Source: a bacterium M00.F.Ca.ET.205.01.1.1
GTDB taxonomy: Bacteria; Pseudomonadota; Alphaproteobacteria; Rhizobiales; Rhizobiaceae
Assembly (NCBI GenBank): GCA_004791255.1
Contig: SRUQ01000002.1
Location: 1 to 64,000, forward strand
Length of the DNA stretch: 64,000 nucleotides
Direction of reading: 5' to 3'
Shown here: positions 8,242 to 16,282 of the stretch, piece by piece
Numbering within the stretch: position 1 is the first letter of the stretch
Layout of the letters: each line of letters begins with the position of its first letter
Notes under the pieces: model-generated
What the model saw: only the letters and a program-made list of their open reading frames with translations
Database searches by the model: none
What the model was told of the DNA's origin: nothing
Translations under genes and position numbers: made by a program

Positions 8242-10095
8242 ATGAACGAGTCTGCTCTGCGGCGCGCATTGCTTGTCATCGCAATCCTGGGCCTCGCCAT
8301 TGGTTTCGGCGTCCGGCGAACCGGTGTCGGCCCTCTTGAGGCCGACACGATCTGGACGATGGCGACCCTGCCCGTGGTGGGGGCACTCGCGATCTCCATT
8401 CTGCGTGATTTCTGGATCGGCCGCTTCGGCGTCGATGCGATTGCGCTTGTATCGATGTCCGCTGCGCTGCTGCTCGGCCAGCCGCTGGCGGCGGTGGTGG
8501 TCGCGATCATGTATGCCGGCGGCACCGTACTCGAGGACTTTGCCCGCGGCCGGGCCGAGCGGAGTCTCAAAGCGCTGACCGACCGCTCGCCGCGTGTCGC
8601 GCATCGCAAGTCGGCACATGGAACAGAGACTATCGCTATTGAAGAGGTCGCTGTCGGTGACCATCTCCTGGTGCGCGCCGGCGAGTTGCTTCCCGTCGAC
8701 GGCATCCTGCTCGACGCTTCGGCCTCGCTCGACGAGTCGGCGGTGACCGGAGAGCCGCTGCCAGAACGGCGAACCGCGGGCGACATGCTACGCAGCGGTA
8801 CCATCAATGCGGGCGAGACCTTCAACATGCGGGCTTCCGCCCTGGCAGACCAGAGCACCTATGCCGCGATCGTGCGTATGGTCGCGGCGGCGCAGACCGT
8901 CAAGGCGCCCTTCATTCGCATGGCTGACCGGTTTGCCTTGTTCTTGCTGCCAGCCACTTTGCTGGTTTCCGGTGCCGCCTGGTACATCTCCGGCGATCCA
9001 ATCCGGGCGCTCGCCGTACTGGTGGTCGCGACACCTTGTCCGCTCATCCTCGCCGCACCCGTTGCCTTTATCGGCGGCGTGTCGCGCGCCGCGCGAGCCG
9101 GCATCCTGATGAAAGGCTCGGCGGCTCTGGAGGCGCTTGCACAAGTCAGGACCGCGATCTTCGACAAGACGGGGACGTTGACCATCGGTGGCGCCGAACT
9201 CATCGAAATCGAAGTAGAACCCGGCCGCGATGCCGACCAGCTACTCGCGCTGTTGGCATCTCTCGAACAGGCCTCGCACCATGTGCTCGCCGACTCGATC
9301 ATCCGGGCAGCGCGCGGCAGGCAGCTGGTGCTTTCGCATCCACACGATGTCCGCGAGCATCGCGGTGCGGGCCTGGAGGGCCGGGTCGAGGAAATGTCGA
9401 TCGCGGCGGGATCGCGAACCCTCGTGCTCGCCGGCAAGCCGCTGCCGAGTTGGGCGAAATGCGGCGAGGAAAGGTACCGGGACGAGCCGGTGCTCAGGGT
9501 TTTTGTAACGCTCGGCGGACGGCTTGCGGGCATTTTCACGTTTGGGGACGCCGTGCGTGTCGATGTGCACGATGCGCTCGGCAAGCTGCGCTCGGCCGGC
9601 ATTGCGCGCATGATCATGCTCACCGGCGACGATCGCATGGCAGCGAAGCGCATTTCTGCATTGCTCGACCTCGACGCCATCGTGGCCGAAGCGACCCCTG
9701 CCGAAAAGGTCGCGACCGTCGAAGCCGAGAAAGCCCTGGCGCCGACGATGATGGCCGGCGACGGGATCAACGATGCCCCTGCCCTCGCTGCCGCGACGGT
9801 CGGTGTCGCCATGGGCGCTCGTGGCGCGACCGCTTCCTCCGAGGCAGCCGACGTCATCGTGCTGACCGACAGGCTGCTGCCGGTCGCCGACGCAGTGCAG
9901 ATTGCACGGCGAACGCGGGCGATCGCCTTGCAAAGCATCATTGCCGGGCTGGCGCTGTCGGGGCTGGCAATGGCGGCCGCGGCCATGGGGCAGATCACCC
10001 CCGTTGCCGGTGCGCTGATTCAGGAGGGGATTGACGTGGCGGTTATCCTGAATGCGTTGCGCGCCCTTGGCGATGGACGGCTGTGGCGCGCATAG
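8242..10095 (+). CDS. Heavy-metal P1B-type ATPase with a TPC membrane motif
   Basis: A 617-residue P-type ATPase with all catalytic motifs: TGEP at 169-172 (actuator), the phosphorylation site DKTGT at Asp308, and the hinge GDGINDAP near residue 506. The membrane metal site is TPCPL at 264-268, not the CPC of copper pumps or the SPC of cobalt pumps. TPC is the motif of the P1B-5 class, which includes nickel/iron exporters such as rhizobial Nia. Unlike Nia there is no C-terminal hemerythrin domain, and there is no N-terminal metal-binding domain. Metal efflux from the cytoplasm is the likely role; the metal is uncertain. It is flanked by DUF302 and thioredoxin 2. Confidence 0.9.
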   Translation: MNESALRRALLVIAILGLAIGFGVRRTGVGPLEADTIWTMATLPVVGALAISILRDFWIGRFGVDAIALVSMSAALLLGQPLAAVVVAIMYAGGTVLEDFARGRAERSLKALTDRSPRVAHRKSAHGTETIAIEEVAVGDHLLVRAGELLPVDGILLDASASLDESAVTGEPLPERRTAGDMLRSGTINAGETFNMRASALADQSTYAAIVRMVAAAQTVKAPFIRMADRFALFLLPATLLVSGAAWYISGDPIRALAVLVVATPCPLILAAPVAFIGGVSRAARAGILMKGSAALEALAQVRTAIFDKTGTLTIGGAELIEIEVEPGRDADQLLALLASLEQASHHVLADSIIRAARGRQLVLSHPHDVREHRGAGLEGRVEEMSIAAGSRTLVLAGKPLPSWAKCGEERYRDEPVLRVFVTLGGRLAGIFTFGDAVRVDVHDALGKLRSAGIARMIMLTGDDRMAAKRISALLDLDAIVAEATPAEKVATVEAEKALAPTMMAGDGINDAPALAAATVGVAMGARGATASSEAADVIVLTDRLLPVADAVQIARRTRAIALQSIIAGLALSGLAMAAAAMGQITPVAGALIQEGIDVAVILNALRALGDGRLWRA

Positions 10096-10117
10096 TGGTC
10101 GAGAACAAGATCGGTGA

Positions 10118-10573
10118 ATGGCGATGGGACAGCAGGATCTGGTGGTCTGCAGCAAATGTGGTGGGGTCAACCGCCTGCCGCCGGCCCGCAACGCCAAGGA
10201 GGCGAAATGCGGAAAGTGCGGAAACAGGCTGTTTTCGGGTCACCCGGAAGACGTCGACGCCCGGGTTTTCGATTGCCAGATCGCACGCAGCAGTCTCCCC
10301 GTTGTCGTCGACATCTGGGCGCCCTGGTGCGGCCCCTGCAAGATGATGGCGCCTGCATATGAAGCGTCGGCAAGTGAGCTGGAGCCGCATGTTCGCCTGA
10401 TAAAACTGAATTCCGACAATGAGCAGGCCGTTGCGGCCAGGCTCGGCATTCGCGGCATCCCAACCATGATCCTCTTCCATGGCGGGCGCGAAATCGCACG
10501 CACATCCGGCGCAATGACGGCGGGCCAGATCGTCAAATGGGTTCGCGACCGCCTTCCGACGGTCCCCGCCTGA
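10118..10573 (+). CDS. trxC: Thioredoxin 2 with N-terminal zinc ribbon
   Basis: A 151-residue protein. The N-terminal zinc ribbon has the four cysteines expected for TrxC (Cys11, Cys14, Cys31, Cys34), followed by a thioredoxin fold with the active site WCGPC (Cys71, Cys74) and the cis-proline loop GIPT. TrxC reduces disulfides in the cytoplasm and is tuned to oxidative stress. The gene begins 22 bp after the metal ATPase and ends 14 bp before the MgtC-like gene, so it is probably part of the DUF302-led operon. The assignment is secure at family level. Confidence 0.93.
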   Translation: MAMGQQDLVVCSKCGGVNRLPPARNAKEAKCGKCGNRLFSGHPEDVDARVFDCQIARSSLPVVVDIWAPWCGPCKMMAPAYEASASELEPHVRLIKLNSDNEQAVAARLGIRGIPTMILFHGGREIARTSGAMTAGQIVKWVRDRLPTVPA

Positions 10574-10587
10574 AGGTCGCCGCGCCA

Positions 10588-11841
10588 ATGGATCCGCTCA
10601 TCGCCCGGCTTGGACTAGCCCTGGCAATAGGTCTGCTCGTTGGGTTGGAGCGTGGCTGGCAAGAGCGGGACGCACCCGATCGCAGCCGCACGGCCGGCAT
10701 TCGGACATTCGGCATATCCGGCCTGCTTGGTGGCGTGCTCGCGGCGCTGGCCAACGCAGTCGGCGCCGTATCCGTGCTGGTCGGCGGGTTCATCGCCTTT
10801 GCGGCAATCCTTGCCTGGTACAAAGCGCGCGAGGCTGCCCATGACGAGGATTTCAGTGTCACGAGCGTGGTCGCGGGCCTTGTCGTTTTCGCGCTTGGCG
10901 CGCTTTCCGTCTCCGGCGACTATCGGGCAGCTGCCGCGGGTGGTGCTGCGCTCGCGGCTGTCCTTGCCAGTCGCGAGATTCTGCACGGCCTCCTGAAGCG
11001 ACTGACGTGGGTGGAACTCCGTTCGGCACTGATCCTGGCGGTGATGACGGCAATCGTCTTGCCGTTGCTGCCAAACCGAACGATGGACCCGTGGGGCGGT
11101 TTCAATCCCTGGGAGGTCTGGTTCCTGACGGTGCTGATGGCCTCGATTTCCTTCGCCGGCTATGTGGCTGTTCGCATCCTGGGGAATACGCGAGGTCTGC
11201 TGGTCAGTTCGCTCGCCGGTGCGATCGTCTCTTCCACCGCTGTGACCTTGGCGCTTGCCCGCAACGCCACCACATCTGAAGCCAATCGGCTGGCGCTCGC
11301 AGGGGCGGCATCGCTGGCTGCAATGGTTTCGGTGCTACGCGTCTGCGCCGTGGTCCTGATCATCGAGCCAAGCGTGTTTGCTTCAGTCGCCATACCGGCG
11401 ATTGTCGCGGCGCTCGCCTTCGCTGTCTGCGGGGCATTGCTTCTGGCACGCGATAGCGGGGACGGCGAAGGGAGCGCCATTGCGCGCAATCCTTTCGAAC
11501 TGGGTCCGTTGCTGCTCTTCGCCCTGCTCTTTGCTGTCGTCGCGACTGCAAGTGCGGGTTTGGCCGCTGAATTCGGCGGGCGCGGCTTGTTGGCGAGCTC
11601 GGCGCTGGCCGGCACATTCGATGTCGATGTCTCGGTGCTTGGCGCGTTGCGCCTTGTCGAGCATGGGGTGCCCACCGAGACCGTGGGCCAAGCGGTGCTC
11701 GCGGCGCTGGCAGCAAATGCGCTTGGCCGCCTGCTGCTCGCCGTCTTGGCCGGCCCGGTCAAGTTCTGGGTGCCTCTGGCCGTTGCAACCCTGATCGCCG
11801 CGGCCATGGGCACCGGCGCCATGGTTTTGCTGAGCCCTTGA
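10588..11841 (+). CDS. MgtC/SapB and DUF4010 domain membrane protein
   Basis: A 417-residue polytopic membrane protein. The N-terminal part (LGLALAIGLLVGLERGWQER, then RTFGISGLLGG) is the MgtC/SapB domain; the rest is the DUF4010 domain with about eight further hydrophobic segments. MgtC-type proteins help cells cope with low magnesium, low pH or phagocyte stress, and DUF4010 is of unknown function. The ATG at 10588 is preceded by a modest purine-rich stretch; the frame also opens at 10537 inside trxC, which is less likely. It is the last gene of the operon that begins with DUF302. Confidence 0.88.
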   Translation: MDPLIARLGLALAIGLLVGLERGWQERDAPDRSRTAGIRTFGISGLLGGVLAALANAVGAVSVLVGGFIAFAAILAWYKAREAAHDEDFSVTSVVAGLVVFALGALSVSGDYRAAAAGGAALAAVLASREILHGLLKRLTWVELRSALILAVMTAIVLPLLPNRTMDPWGGFNPWEVWFLTVLMASISFAGYVAVRILGNTRGLLVSSLAGAIVSSTAVTLALARNATTSEANRLALAGAASLAAMVSVLRVCAVVLIIEPSVFASVAIPAIVAALAFAVCGALLLARDSGDGEGSAIARNPFELGPLLLFALLFAVVATASAGLAAEFGGRGLLASSALAGTFDVDVSVLGALRLVEHGVPTETVGQAVLAALAANALGRLLLAVLAGPVKFWVPLAVATLIAAAMGTGAMVLLSP

Positions 11842-11866
11842 TAGAAACGCGGTTCTCGATCCTTCT

Positions 11867-11880
11867 TTGATGCGGATCAA
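11867..11880 (+). promoter_or_regulatory. FixK/Fnr-type dyad upstream of a hypothetical gene
   Basis: TTGATGCGGATCAA (TTGAT-N4-ATCAA, perfect half sites) ends 48 bp before the ATG at 11929. This is the ideal distance for a FixK/Fnr activated promoter and indicates that the downstream two-gene unit is switched on in low oxygen. Confidence 0.78.
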
Positions 11881-11928
11881 GGGCTATATCGAGCTACCGG
11901 CCTATGAACTCCGTGAAAGGAGTTCGCT

Positions 11929-12315
11929 ATGACCACTCTGAAGGACCTCACCCCGAAATTCCGCAATGTGCGGCTGCTGCTCGCCCGCGAGAAAGGTCAT
12001 CCGGAAGGCGACCGCGAAGAGGGCTATGACGTGCTCGCTCCATTGACCGGCGAAGGCCGGATCGACGCGCAAGAGTGGAAGTCGCACAGGGCCTCCTGTC
12101 GCGTACGCCGGTTTCGCACGGGCGAGGAAGATCTGATCGGGAGACTGAGGCGCAAGCCCGGCGGACAATGGTATTTCGACTACGCCGAAGGCGATCGCGA
12201 CGACGAAATAGGCTTTCATCTCGGCGACGAGCGGTTCGTGACCGGCGAATATGTATCGATCGCGCGCAACGGCGCCATGCACACCTACCAGGTAGCAAGG
12301 GTCGAGCGGCCTTGA
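11929..12315 (+). CDS. Hypothetical protein, predicted low-oxygen induced
   Basis: A 128-residue soluble, charged protein without signal peptide or membrane segment. I do not recognise the family. It has a conserved-looking core, GYDVLAPLTGEGRIDAQEW, and later GQWYFDYAEGDRDDEIGFHLGDERFVTGEYVSI, suggesting a small beta-rich fold. The ribosome-binding site AAAGGAG lies 8-10 bp upstream of the ATG. A perfect FixK-type dyad lies 48 bp upstream, and the flavodoxin-like reductase gene follows after 31 bp. It is therefore probably a low-oxygen protein that works with, or is merely co-expressed with, the reductase. Confidence 0.75.
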   Translation: MTTLKDLTPKFRNVRLLLAREKGHPEGDREEGYDVLAPLTGEGRIDAQEWKSHRASCRVRRFRTGEEDLIGRLRRKPGGQWYFDYAEGDRDDEIGFHLGDERFVTGEYVSIARNGAMHTYQVARVERP

Positions 12316-12346
12316 CGCTTGAACGGAAGCTGCCTGGGAATAGGCC

Positions 12347-12937
12347 ATGTCGCGACGCATCCTGATTGTGGTCGGCCATCCTGACCCGTCGCCGGACCGG
12401 TTCTGCCGCGGTCTTGCCAACGCCTATGGAGAAGCCGCGCAAATGGCGGGGCACGCCGTCCGCCGGGTCGATCTGGCAGCAATCGACTTTCCGATGCTGC
12501 GAACCATGCAGCAGTTCGAACACGGTGCGATCCCCGCCAGCCTCAAGGATGCAGCCGAGGCGATCGTGTGGGCTGAACACATTGTCTTTGTGTTCCCGCT
12601 CTGGCTCGGAACCATGCCGGCCCTGCTCAAGGCATTTCTGGAACAGGTCATGCGGCCGGGAACAGCCTTTGCCTACCCGGACAAGGGCGGCGGCTTCACC
12701 AAGACGCTGCTTCGCGGCCGCTCTGCTCGCATCGTGGTGACAATGGGCATGCCGTCCGTCCTTTACCGGCTATGGTTCCTCGGACACGGTCTGGCCGGCA
12801 TGCGGCGAAGCATCCTGCATTTTGTCGGCATCAGCCCGGTGCGCGAGACCTTGTTCGGTATGGTCGCCGGCGCCAACGACGCAACCCGCGCCAAGTGGAT
12901 CCGGCAAATGCGTGGGTTGGGGGAACGCGCCGGATAG
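12347..12937 (+). CDS. NAD(P)H-dependent flavodoxin-fold oxidoreductase
   Basis: A 196-residue protein of the NAD(P)H dehydrogenase (quinone)/KefF-MdaB family. It starts ILIVVGHPDPSPDRFCRGLANAY, the FMN-binding first strand and loop, and contains FVFPLWLGTMPALLKAFLEQVMRPGTAFAY, the second FMN-contacting loop typical of the family. It would reduce quinones or similar electrophiles with two electrons from NAD(P)H in the cytoplasm. It follows the hypothetical gene by 31 bp and is likely expressed from the FixK-type promoter at 11867. Confidence 0.9.
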   Translation: MSRRILIVVGHPDPSPDRFCRGLANAYGEAAQMAGHAVRRVDLAAIDFPMLRTMQQFEHGAIPASLKDAAEAIVWAEHIVFVFPLWLGTMPALLKAFLEQVMRPGTAFAYPDKGGGFTKTLLRGRSARIVVTMGMPSVLYRLWFLGHGLAGMRRSILHFVGISPVRETLFGMVAGANDATRAKWIRQMRGLGERAG

Positions 12938-13041
12938 ACGCTCGTCGATGGTCAATCACGGCACGTGACCTGACTTCAAGCGAAACCTTGCCGTCGTACG
13001 ACAGTTGCGGGTTCCGCCAGGGGGAGTGCCTGGCCCGAGGC

Positions 13042-13539
13042 CTATGGATCGACGGTGAATTCGGCCCACATGCCTGCTCCATAATGACCCGGCACGTTGC
13101 AGACAAGCAGGTATTTTCCAGGCTTCAGTTCGACGGTCAATGTGCCTGATTTGCCAGGATCGAGCTCCGAAACCTCGCCCTTGTCGCCAGCTTTGTCTTC
13201 GTCGACCCGGTTCTCGGCCTCAAGGTAAGGAAGCGGCTTGCCAGGGTCGGCAAGGTACATCACGATCATTTCGTGAACGGTGTCCTTGGAGTCATTCTTC
13301 ACATTGAATGTGACCTCTCCGGCCTTCACCGCACCGGGCAAAGCCTTGATGCCCATGGTCGCCTTGGAGAGATCGAGGCCCGGCGCTGCATACGCAAGAC
13401 CCATCGGCATCTCCGTGCTCGCGCCCTTGTCCCATAGCGAAACCTGGACGAGCGCGGCAGCCTGGGCGGCGCCGGCATGGCTGGCCATGAGCATTGCGGC
13501 AGCAAGCCCGAGTGTTGTTCTCCTCGATACGGTCTTCAT
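13042..13539 (-). CDS. Secreted cupredoxin (plastocyanin/azurin-like), copy 1
   Basis: A 165-residue periplasmic blue-copper protein. An N-terminal signal (twin Arg in SRRTTLGLAAAMLMAS, possibly Tat-dependent) is followed by a cupredoxin domain with the full type 1 ligand set: His89 in DTVHEM, Cys147, His152 and Met157 in VCNVPGHYGAGMW. The ATG at 13539 has the ribosome site AGAGGA close upstream; a longer frame to 13632 would run into the FixK-type site. It is paralogous to the cupredoxin at 14.8-15.2 kb (shared VSELDPGK and KDTVHEMIV). It probably carries electrons between periplasmic redox partners under low oxygen. Confidence 0.9.
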   Translation of the reverse strand: MKTVSRRTTLGLAAAMLMASHAGAAQAAALVQVSLWDKGASTEMPMGLAYAAPGLDLSKATMGIKALPGAVKAGEVTFNVKNDSKDTVHEMIVMYLADPGKPLPYLEAENRVDEDKAGDKGEVSELDPGKSGTLTVELKPGKYLLVCNVPGHYGAGMWAEFTVDP

Positions 13540-13618
13540 GACGATCCTCTTTCGGGTCGACAGCAGAAGCGCTTTAACGTCCCAGTCGTCATCCTGCTCA
13601 GGACAGCACCCGCCGTCC

Positions 13619-13632
13619 TTGCGCCAGATCAA
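13619..13632 (-). promoter_or_regulatory. FixK/Fnr-type site upstream of cupredoxin copy 1
   Basis: TTGCGCCAGATCAA (TTGCG-N4-ATCAA) lies 79 bp upstream of the minus-strand cupredoxin start at 13539 and 163 bp upstream of the divergent PepSY gene. The distance suits the cupredoxin. Confidence 0.62.
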
Positions 13633-13795
13633 ATTGACCCGCGCTAGCCGGATTGGCGCCGAAGACGCGACTGTCAGCCAGTTGTCAGCTTGAATTGATT
13701 ATTTCGCTCCAATGGCGGTGAGAATCGCCGTCTGGACGATCGAAGATCCACCTGCAGGCGCAACATCGGCGCCCAACCTTCCGAATGGAGTCATC

Positions 13796-14074
13796 ATGTA
13801 TCGGACACTCGTTTTCGCCACTTTGGCAGGCATGATCGCGGGACCGGCGCTCGCCGCTGGCGGCAGCTGCAGCACCGCCCCCAAATCGCAGTTCAAGCCC
13901 AAGGCAACACTGGAGGCACAATTGACAGGCGAAGGCCTCACCGTGCGGCAGATCAAGGTCGAGAAGGGCTGCTATGAGGTCTACGCGGTCGACAAGGCGG
14001 GCAAAAAGGTCAATCTGGCCTACAATGCCGAGACCCTTGAAAAGCTCGACAATGCCGAAGCCGGCGAAAATTGA
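13796..14074 (+). CDS. Secreted PepSY-domain protein
   Basis: A 92-residue exported protein: signal peptide MYRTLVFATLAGMIAGPALA-A, then a single PepSY-type domain (LEAQLTGEGLTVRQIKVEKGCYEVYAVDKAGKKVNLAYNAETLE). PepSY proteins of this size are often encoded with cytochrome b subunits and ferric-reductase-like systems. The open frame begins at 13712, but only the ATG at 13796 gives a signal peptide, and it has GGAG 8 bp upstream. The cytochrome b gene overlaps its end by about 23 bp, so the two are translationally linked and probably form one membrane redox unit. Confidence 0.87.
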   Translation: MYRTLVFATLAGMIAGPALAAGGSCSTAPKSQFKPKATLEAQLTGEGLTVRQIKVEKGCYEVYAVDKAGKKVNLAYNAETLEKLDNAEAGEN

Positions 14075-14648
14075 TCAGAACGTTCCGGCAGCAGCAGGCG
14101 CGCACCCATCGCCGCAGATGGTGCGCGTCTGGGATCGGGCCGTGCGGAGTTTCCATTGGGCATTGGTGCTCAGCTTCGTCACGGCCTGGCTCACCTCCCA
14201 TTCCTCGGAGGGTATCCACCACTGGGCCGGATACGCCGCCGCCGCCCTCATCGGCATAAGGCTTCTGTGGGGTGTTCTTGGTACCCGCTATGCGCGGTTC
14301 TCCCAATTCGTGCGTGATCCGGCGACTGTCGCGCGTTATCTCTCGGCAATATTGAGCGGCCGCGAGGCCCGATATATCGGCCACAATCCGGCTGGCGGCG
14401 CGATGGTGATCGTCTTGATCGCGACGATGGCTTCAACCGCTCTTACCGGCTGGCTGATGACGACCGACGCCTATTTCGGAGTGCCCTGGCTCGAAGCCGC
14501 ACATAGCCTGGCGGCGCACGGCCTGTTGTTCCTCGTCTTGCTTCATATTGGCGGTGTCGCCCTGGCAAGCTTTCGCCACCGCGAAAACCTGGTCCGAGCC
14601 ATGATCACCGGACGAAAACGCAGGGCCGAACCGGCGGACATCGCTTGA
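14052..14648 (+). CDS. Cytochrome b561-type membrane subunit
   Basis: About 198 residues with four hydrophobic segments and the histidine pattern of the cytochrome b/b6 (Ni,Fe-hydrogenase I cytb/b561) family: SFHWALV near residue 35, GIHHWAGY, and HSLAAHGLLFLVLLHIGG. It would hold two b haems in the inner membrane and pass electrons between the quinone pool and periplasmic carriers. The start is uncertain: ATG 14052 overlaps the PepSY gene by 23 bp, and ATG 14118 would give a shorter protein with almost no overlap. Its likely partners are the PepSY protein and the two cupredoxins encoded on either side. Confidence 0.85.
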   Translation: MPKPAKIDQNVPAAAGAHPSPQMVRVWDRAVRSFHWALVLSFVTAWLTSHSSEGIHHWAGYAAAALIGIRLLWGVLGTRYARFSQFVRDPATVARYLSAILSGREARYIGHNPAGGAMVIVLIATMASTALTGWLMTTDAYFGVPWLEAAHSLAAHGLLFLVLLHIGGVALASFRHRENLVRAMITGRKRRAEPADIA

Positions 14649-14722
14649 CGATCGGCCAATCATCAACCCGGCGCCGTATCGGGCGCAAGCGGTAGCGGTC
14701 TCGATAGAGGAAGTAACGAACA

Positions 14723-14755
14723 GCAACCCGCCGCGCCTTTTGGCGGGCGGGTTGC
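14723..14755 (-). terminator. Hairpin between convergent cytochrome b and cupredoxin genes
   Basis: A near-perfect stem (GCAACCCGCC at 14723-14732 with GGCGGGTTGC at 14746-14755, plus an inner CGCC/GGCG around a TTTT loop) lies 17 bp beyond the stop of the minus-strand cupredoxin. A T-richer stretch follows on the minus strand, so it most likely ends that transcript; it may act both ways. Confidence 0.65.
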
Positions 14756-14771
14756 AACGTTGGATCACCGT

Positions 14772-15248
14772 CTACTTGACCAGGATTGTCGCCCACATTC
14801 CATTCATGAAATGACCGGGGATATTGCAAAAAACGGCATAGCTGCCCGGCTTGAGGTCCAGGGTCAGCGATCCGGTTTTGCCTGGATCGAGTTCGGAAAC
14901 CTCGCCGAGATGGCCGGCCGCATCCTCGTTGACGCGATTTTCATTTTTCATATATGGCAATGCGGTCTTTTTCGCATCCGCGGCCGGCACGACAATCATC
15001 TCGTGAACCGTGTCCTTGGACGTATTGTTGACTTTGAAGGTAACCTCGCCCGCGGGTACGACGGTCTTGTCCAGCTTGATGGCCATCGTCGCCATGCTCA
15101 TGTTTGCCGGCATGCCCATCCCCATCTTGGCGTCCGGGTTCACGACACCGTCCTTGTCCCAAAGCTTCACGACGACGGTCGTGTTGGCGAAGGCTGGCGC
15201 GGACGCCGTTAAGAGGACCAAGATCAGTCCGGGCTTGAAAAACTGCAT
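14772..15248 (-). CDS. Secreted cupredoxin (plastocyanin/azurin-like), copy 2
   Basis: A 158-residue periplasmic cupredoxin with a Sec signal (MQFFKPGLILVLLTASAPAFA-N) and the complete type 1 copper site: His82 in DTVHEM, Cys141, His146 and Met151 in FCNIPGHFMNGMW. A methionine-rich insert (MGMGMPANMSMATM, residues 42-55) could be a second copper-binding site. It is clearly a paralogue of the cupredoxin at 13.0-13.5 kb. No FixK-type site was found upstream, so the two copies may be controlled differently. It likely carries electrons, or copper, in the periplasm. Confidence 0.9.
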   Translation of the reverse strand: MQFFKPGLILVLLTASAPAFANTTVVVKLWDKDGVVNPDAKMGMGMPANMSMATMAIKLDKTVVPAGEVTFKVNNTSKDTVHEMIVVPAADAKKTALPYMKNENRVNEDAAGHLGEVSELDPGKTGSLTLDLKPGSYAVFCNIPGHFMNGMWATILVK

Positions 15249-15531
15249 GTTAGAATTGCTCCTGATCGCGTGCGGCGACCCCGCAGCCGATGGTTTTGAA
15301 GAATCATTTCCGGTCGCAGCGCCGGGCTAGCGCGGCCAAGCTGACAACAGGCTGACAATGGAGACAGGGCCGGAAGTGGCGACACCCTCGCGCCAAGCCG
15401 GCGCATCGATCTGCTCTGGACAGGAGCGGGCGGGCGCGTGCCCTAAGTAGTTTCCCGTAGGGATATAACCGAATTTCGCGACCGACGGATTCGCGCGATT
15501 GCTGTGTCACGGACCAACCGGGGAAACAGCC

Positions 15532-16161
15532 ATGCACGCCTACACCAACTCCAGAATTTCGCTGCCGTCGCTCTCTGCCCAGCCAAGCCTGCCGGCGGTG
15601 CAACCGGTTAGCTTCTTTTCCGCCGGATCAGAAATTTATGCCCAGGGCGAGAAGGCTGGAGCCTTCTACCAGGTGGAGTTCGGCGCCGTCCGCATCTACC
15701 GCCTGCTTGCTGACGGCCGCAGGCAGATCAGTGCCTTCCACCTGGCCGGAGAGACATTCGGCTTCGAAGCTGGCACGACGCATCATTTCTTCGCCGAAGC
15801 GATCAATGCCACTGGTGTCCGCGTCTTCCGGCTCACTGCCGGTGCAGACATGTCCCATCAATTGCTGCCCCTGGCACTCCAGGGGTTGACCAGAGCTCAG
15901 GAACACCTCCTGGTCCTGGGCCGTCAGAACGCCATCGAACGCGTGGCCGCATTCCTGCTCGACATGGCAGAGCGCCAGGGAGACTTGCGGCTGGTGGAAC
16001 TGCCAATGTCGCGTATGGACATCGGTGACTATCTCGGTCTCACCATCGAGACCGTGTCACGGGTCTTCACGCGGCTGAAAGAAAAGGGCGTTATCCGCCT
16101 GGTGAGCCTGCGAAGCGTCGAGATTGTCAAAAACGACGCCCTGCAAGACATGAGGGAATGA
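15532..16161 (+). CDS. Crp/Fnr-family transcription regulator of FixK type
   Basis: A 209-residue regulator. The N-terminal cyclic-nucleotide-binding-like barrel (IYAQGEKAGAFYQVEFGAVRIYRLL) is followed by a C-terminal winged helix-turn-helix, MDIGDYLGLTIETVSRVFTRLKEKGVI. The recognition helix ETVSR (E-x-x-S-R) is the one that reads TTGAT half sites, as in FixK and Fnr. The cysteine cluster that binds the oxygen-sensing 4Fe-4S centre of Fnr is missing, so it resembles FixK, which depends on an upstream signal, usually FixLJ. It is the obvious candidate to bind the seven sites in this region. I found no such site before its own gene. Confidence 0.9.
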   Translation: MHAYTNSRISLPSLSAQPSLPAVQPVSFFSAGSEIYAQGEKAGAFYQVEFGAVRIYRLLADGRRQISAFHLAGETFGFEAGTTHHFFAEAINATGVRVFRLTAGADMSHQLLPLALQGLTRAQEHLLVLGRQNAIERVAAFLLDMAERQGDLRLVELPMSRMDIGDYLGLTIETVSRVFTRLKEKGVIRLVSLRSVEIVKNDALQDMRE

Positions 16162-16282
16162 CAGCGCTTCTCTCCATGCGAGGCAGCCGTGCTCCGCTGA
16201 CCGTCTCGGCACGCGGTGACATTTGGCCCTTGTGCCCGTTCCATCAATTCCCTTCAGAAAAACCCAGGATTGGAGGCCTCAG

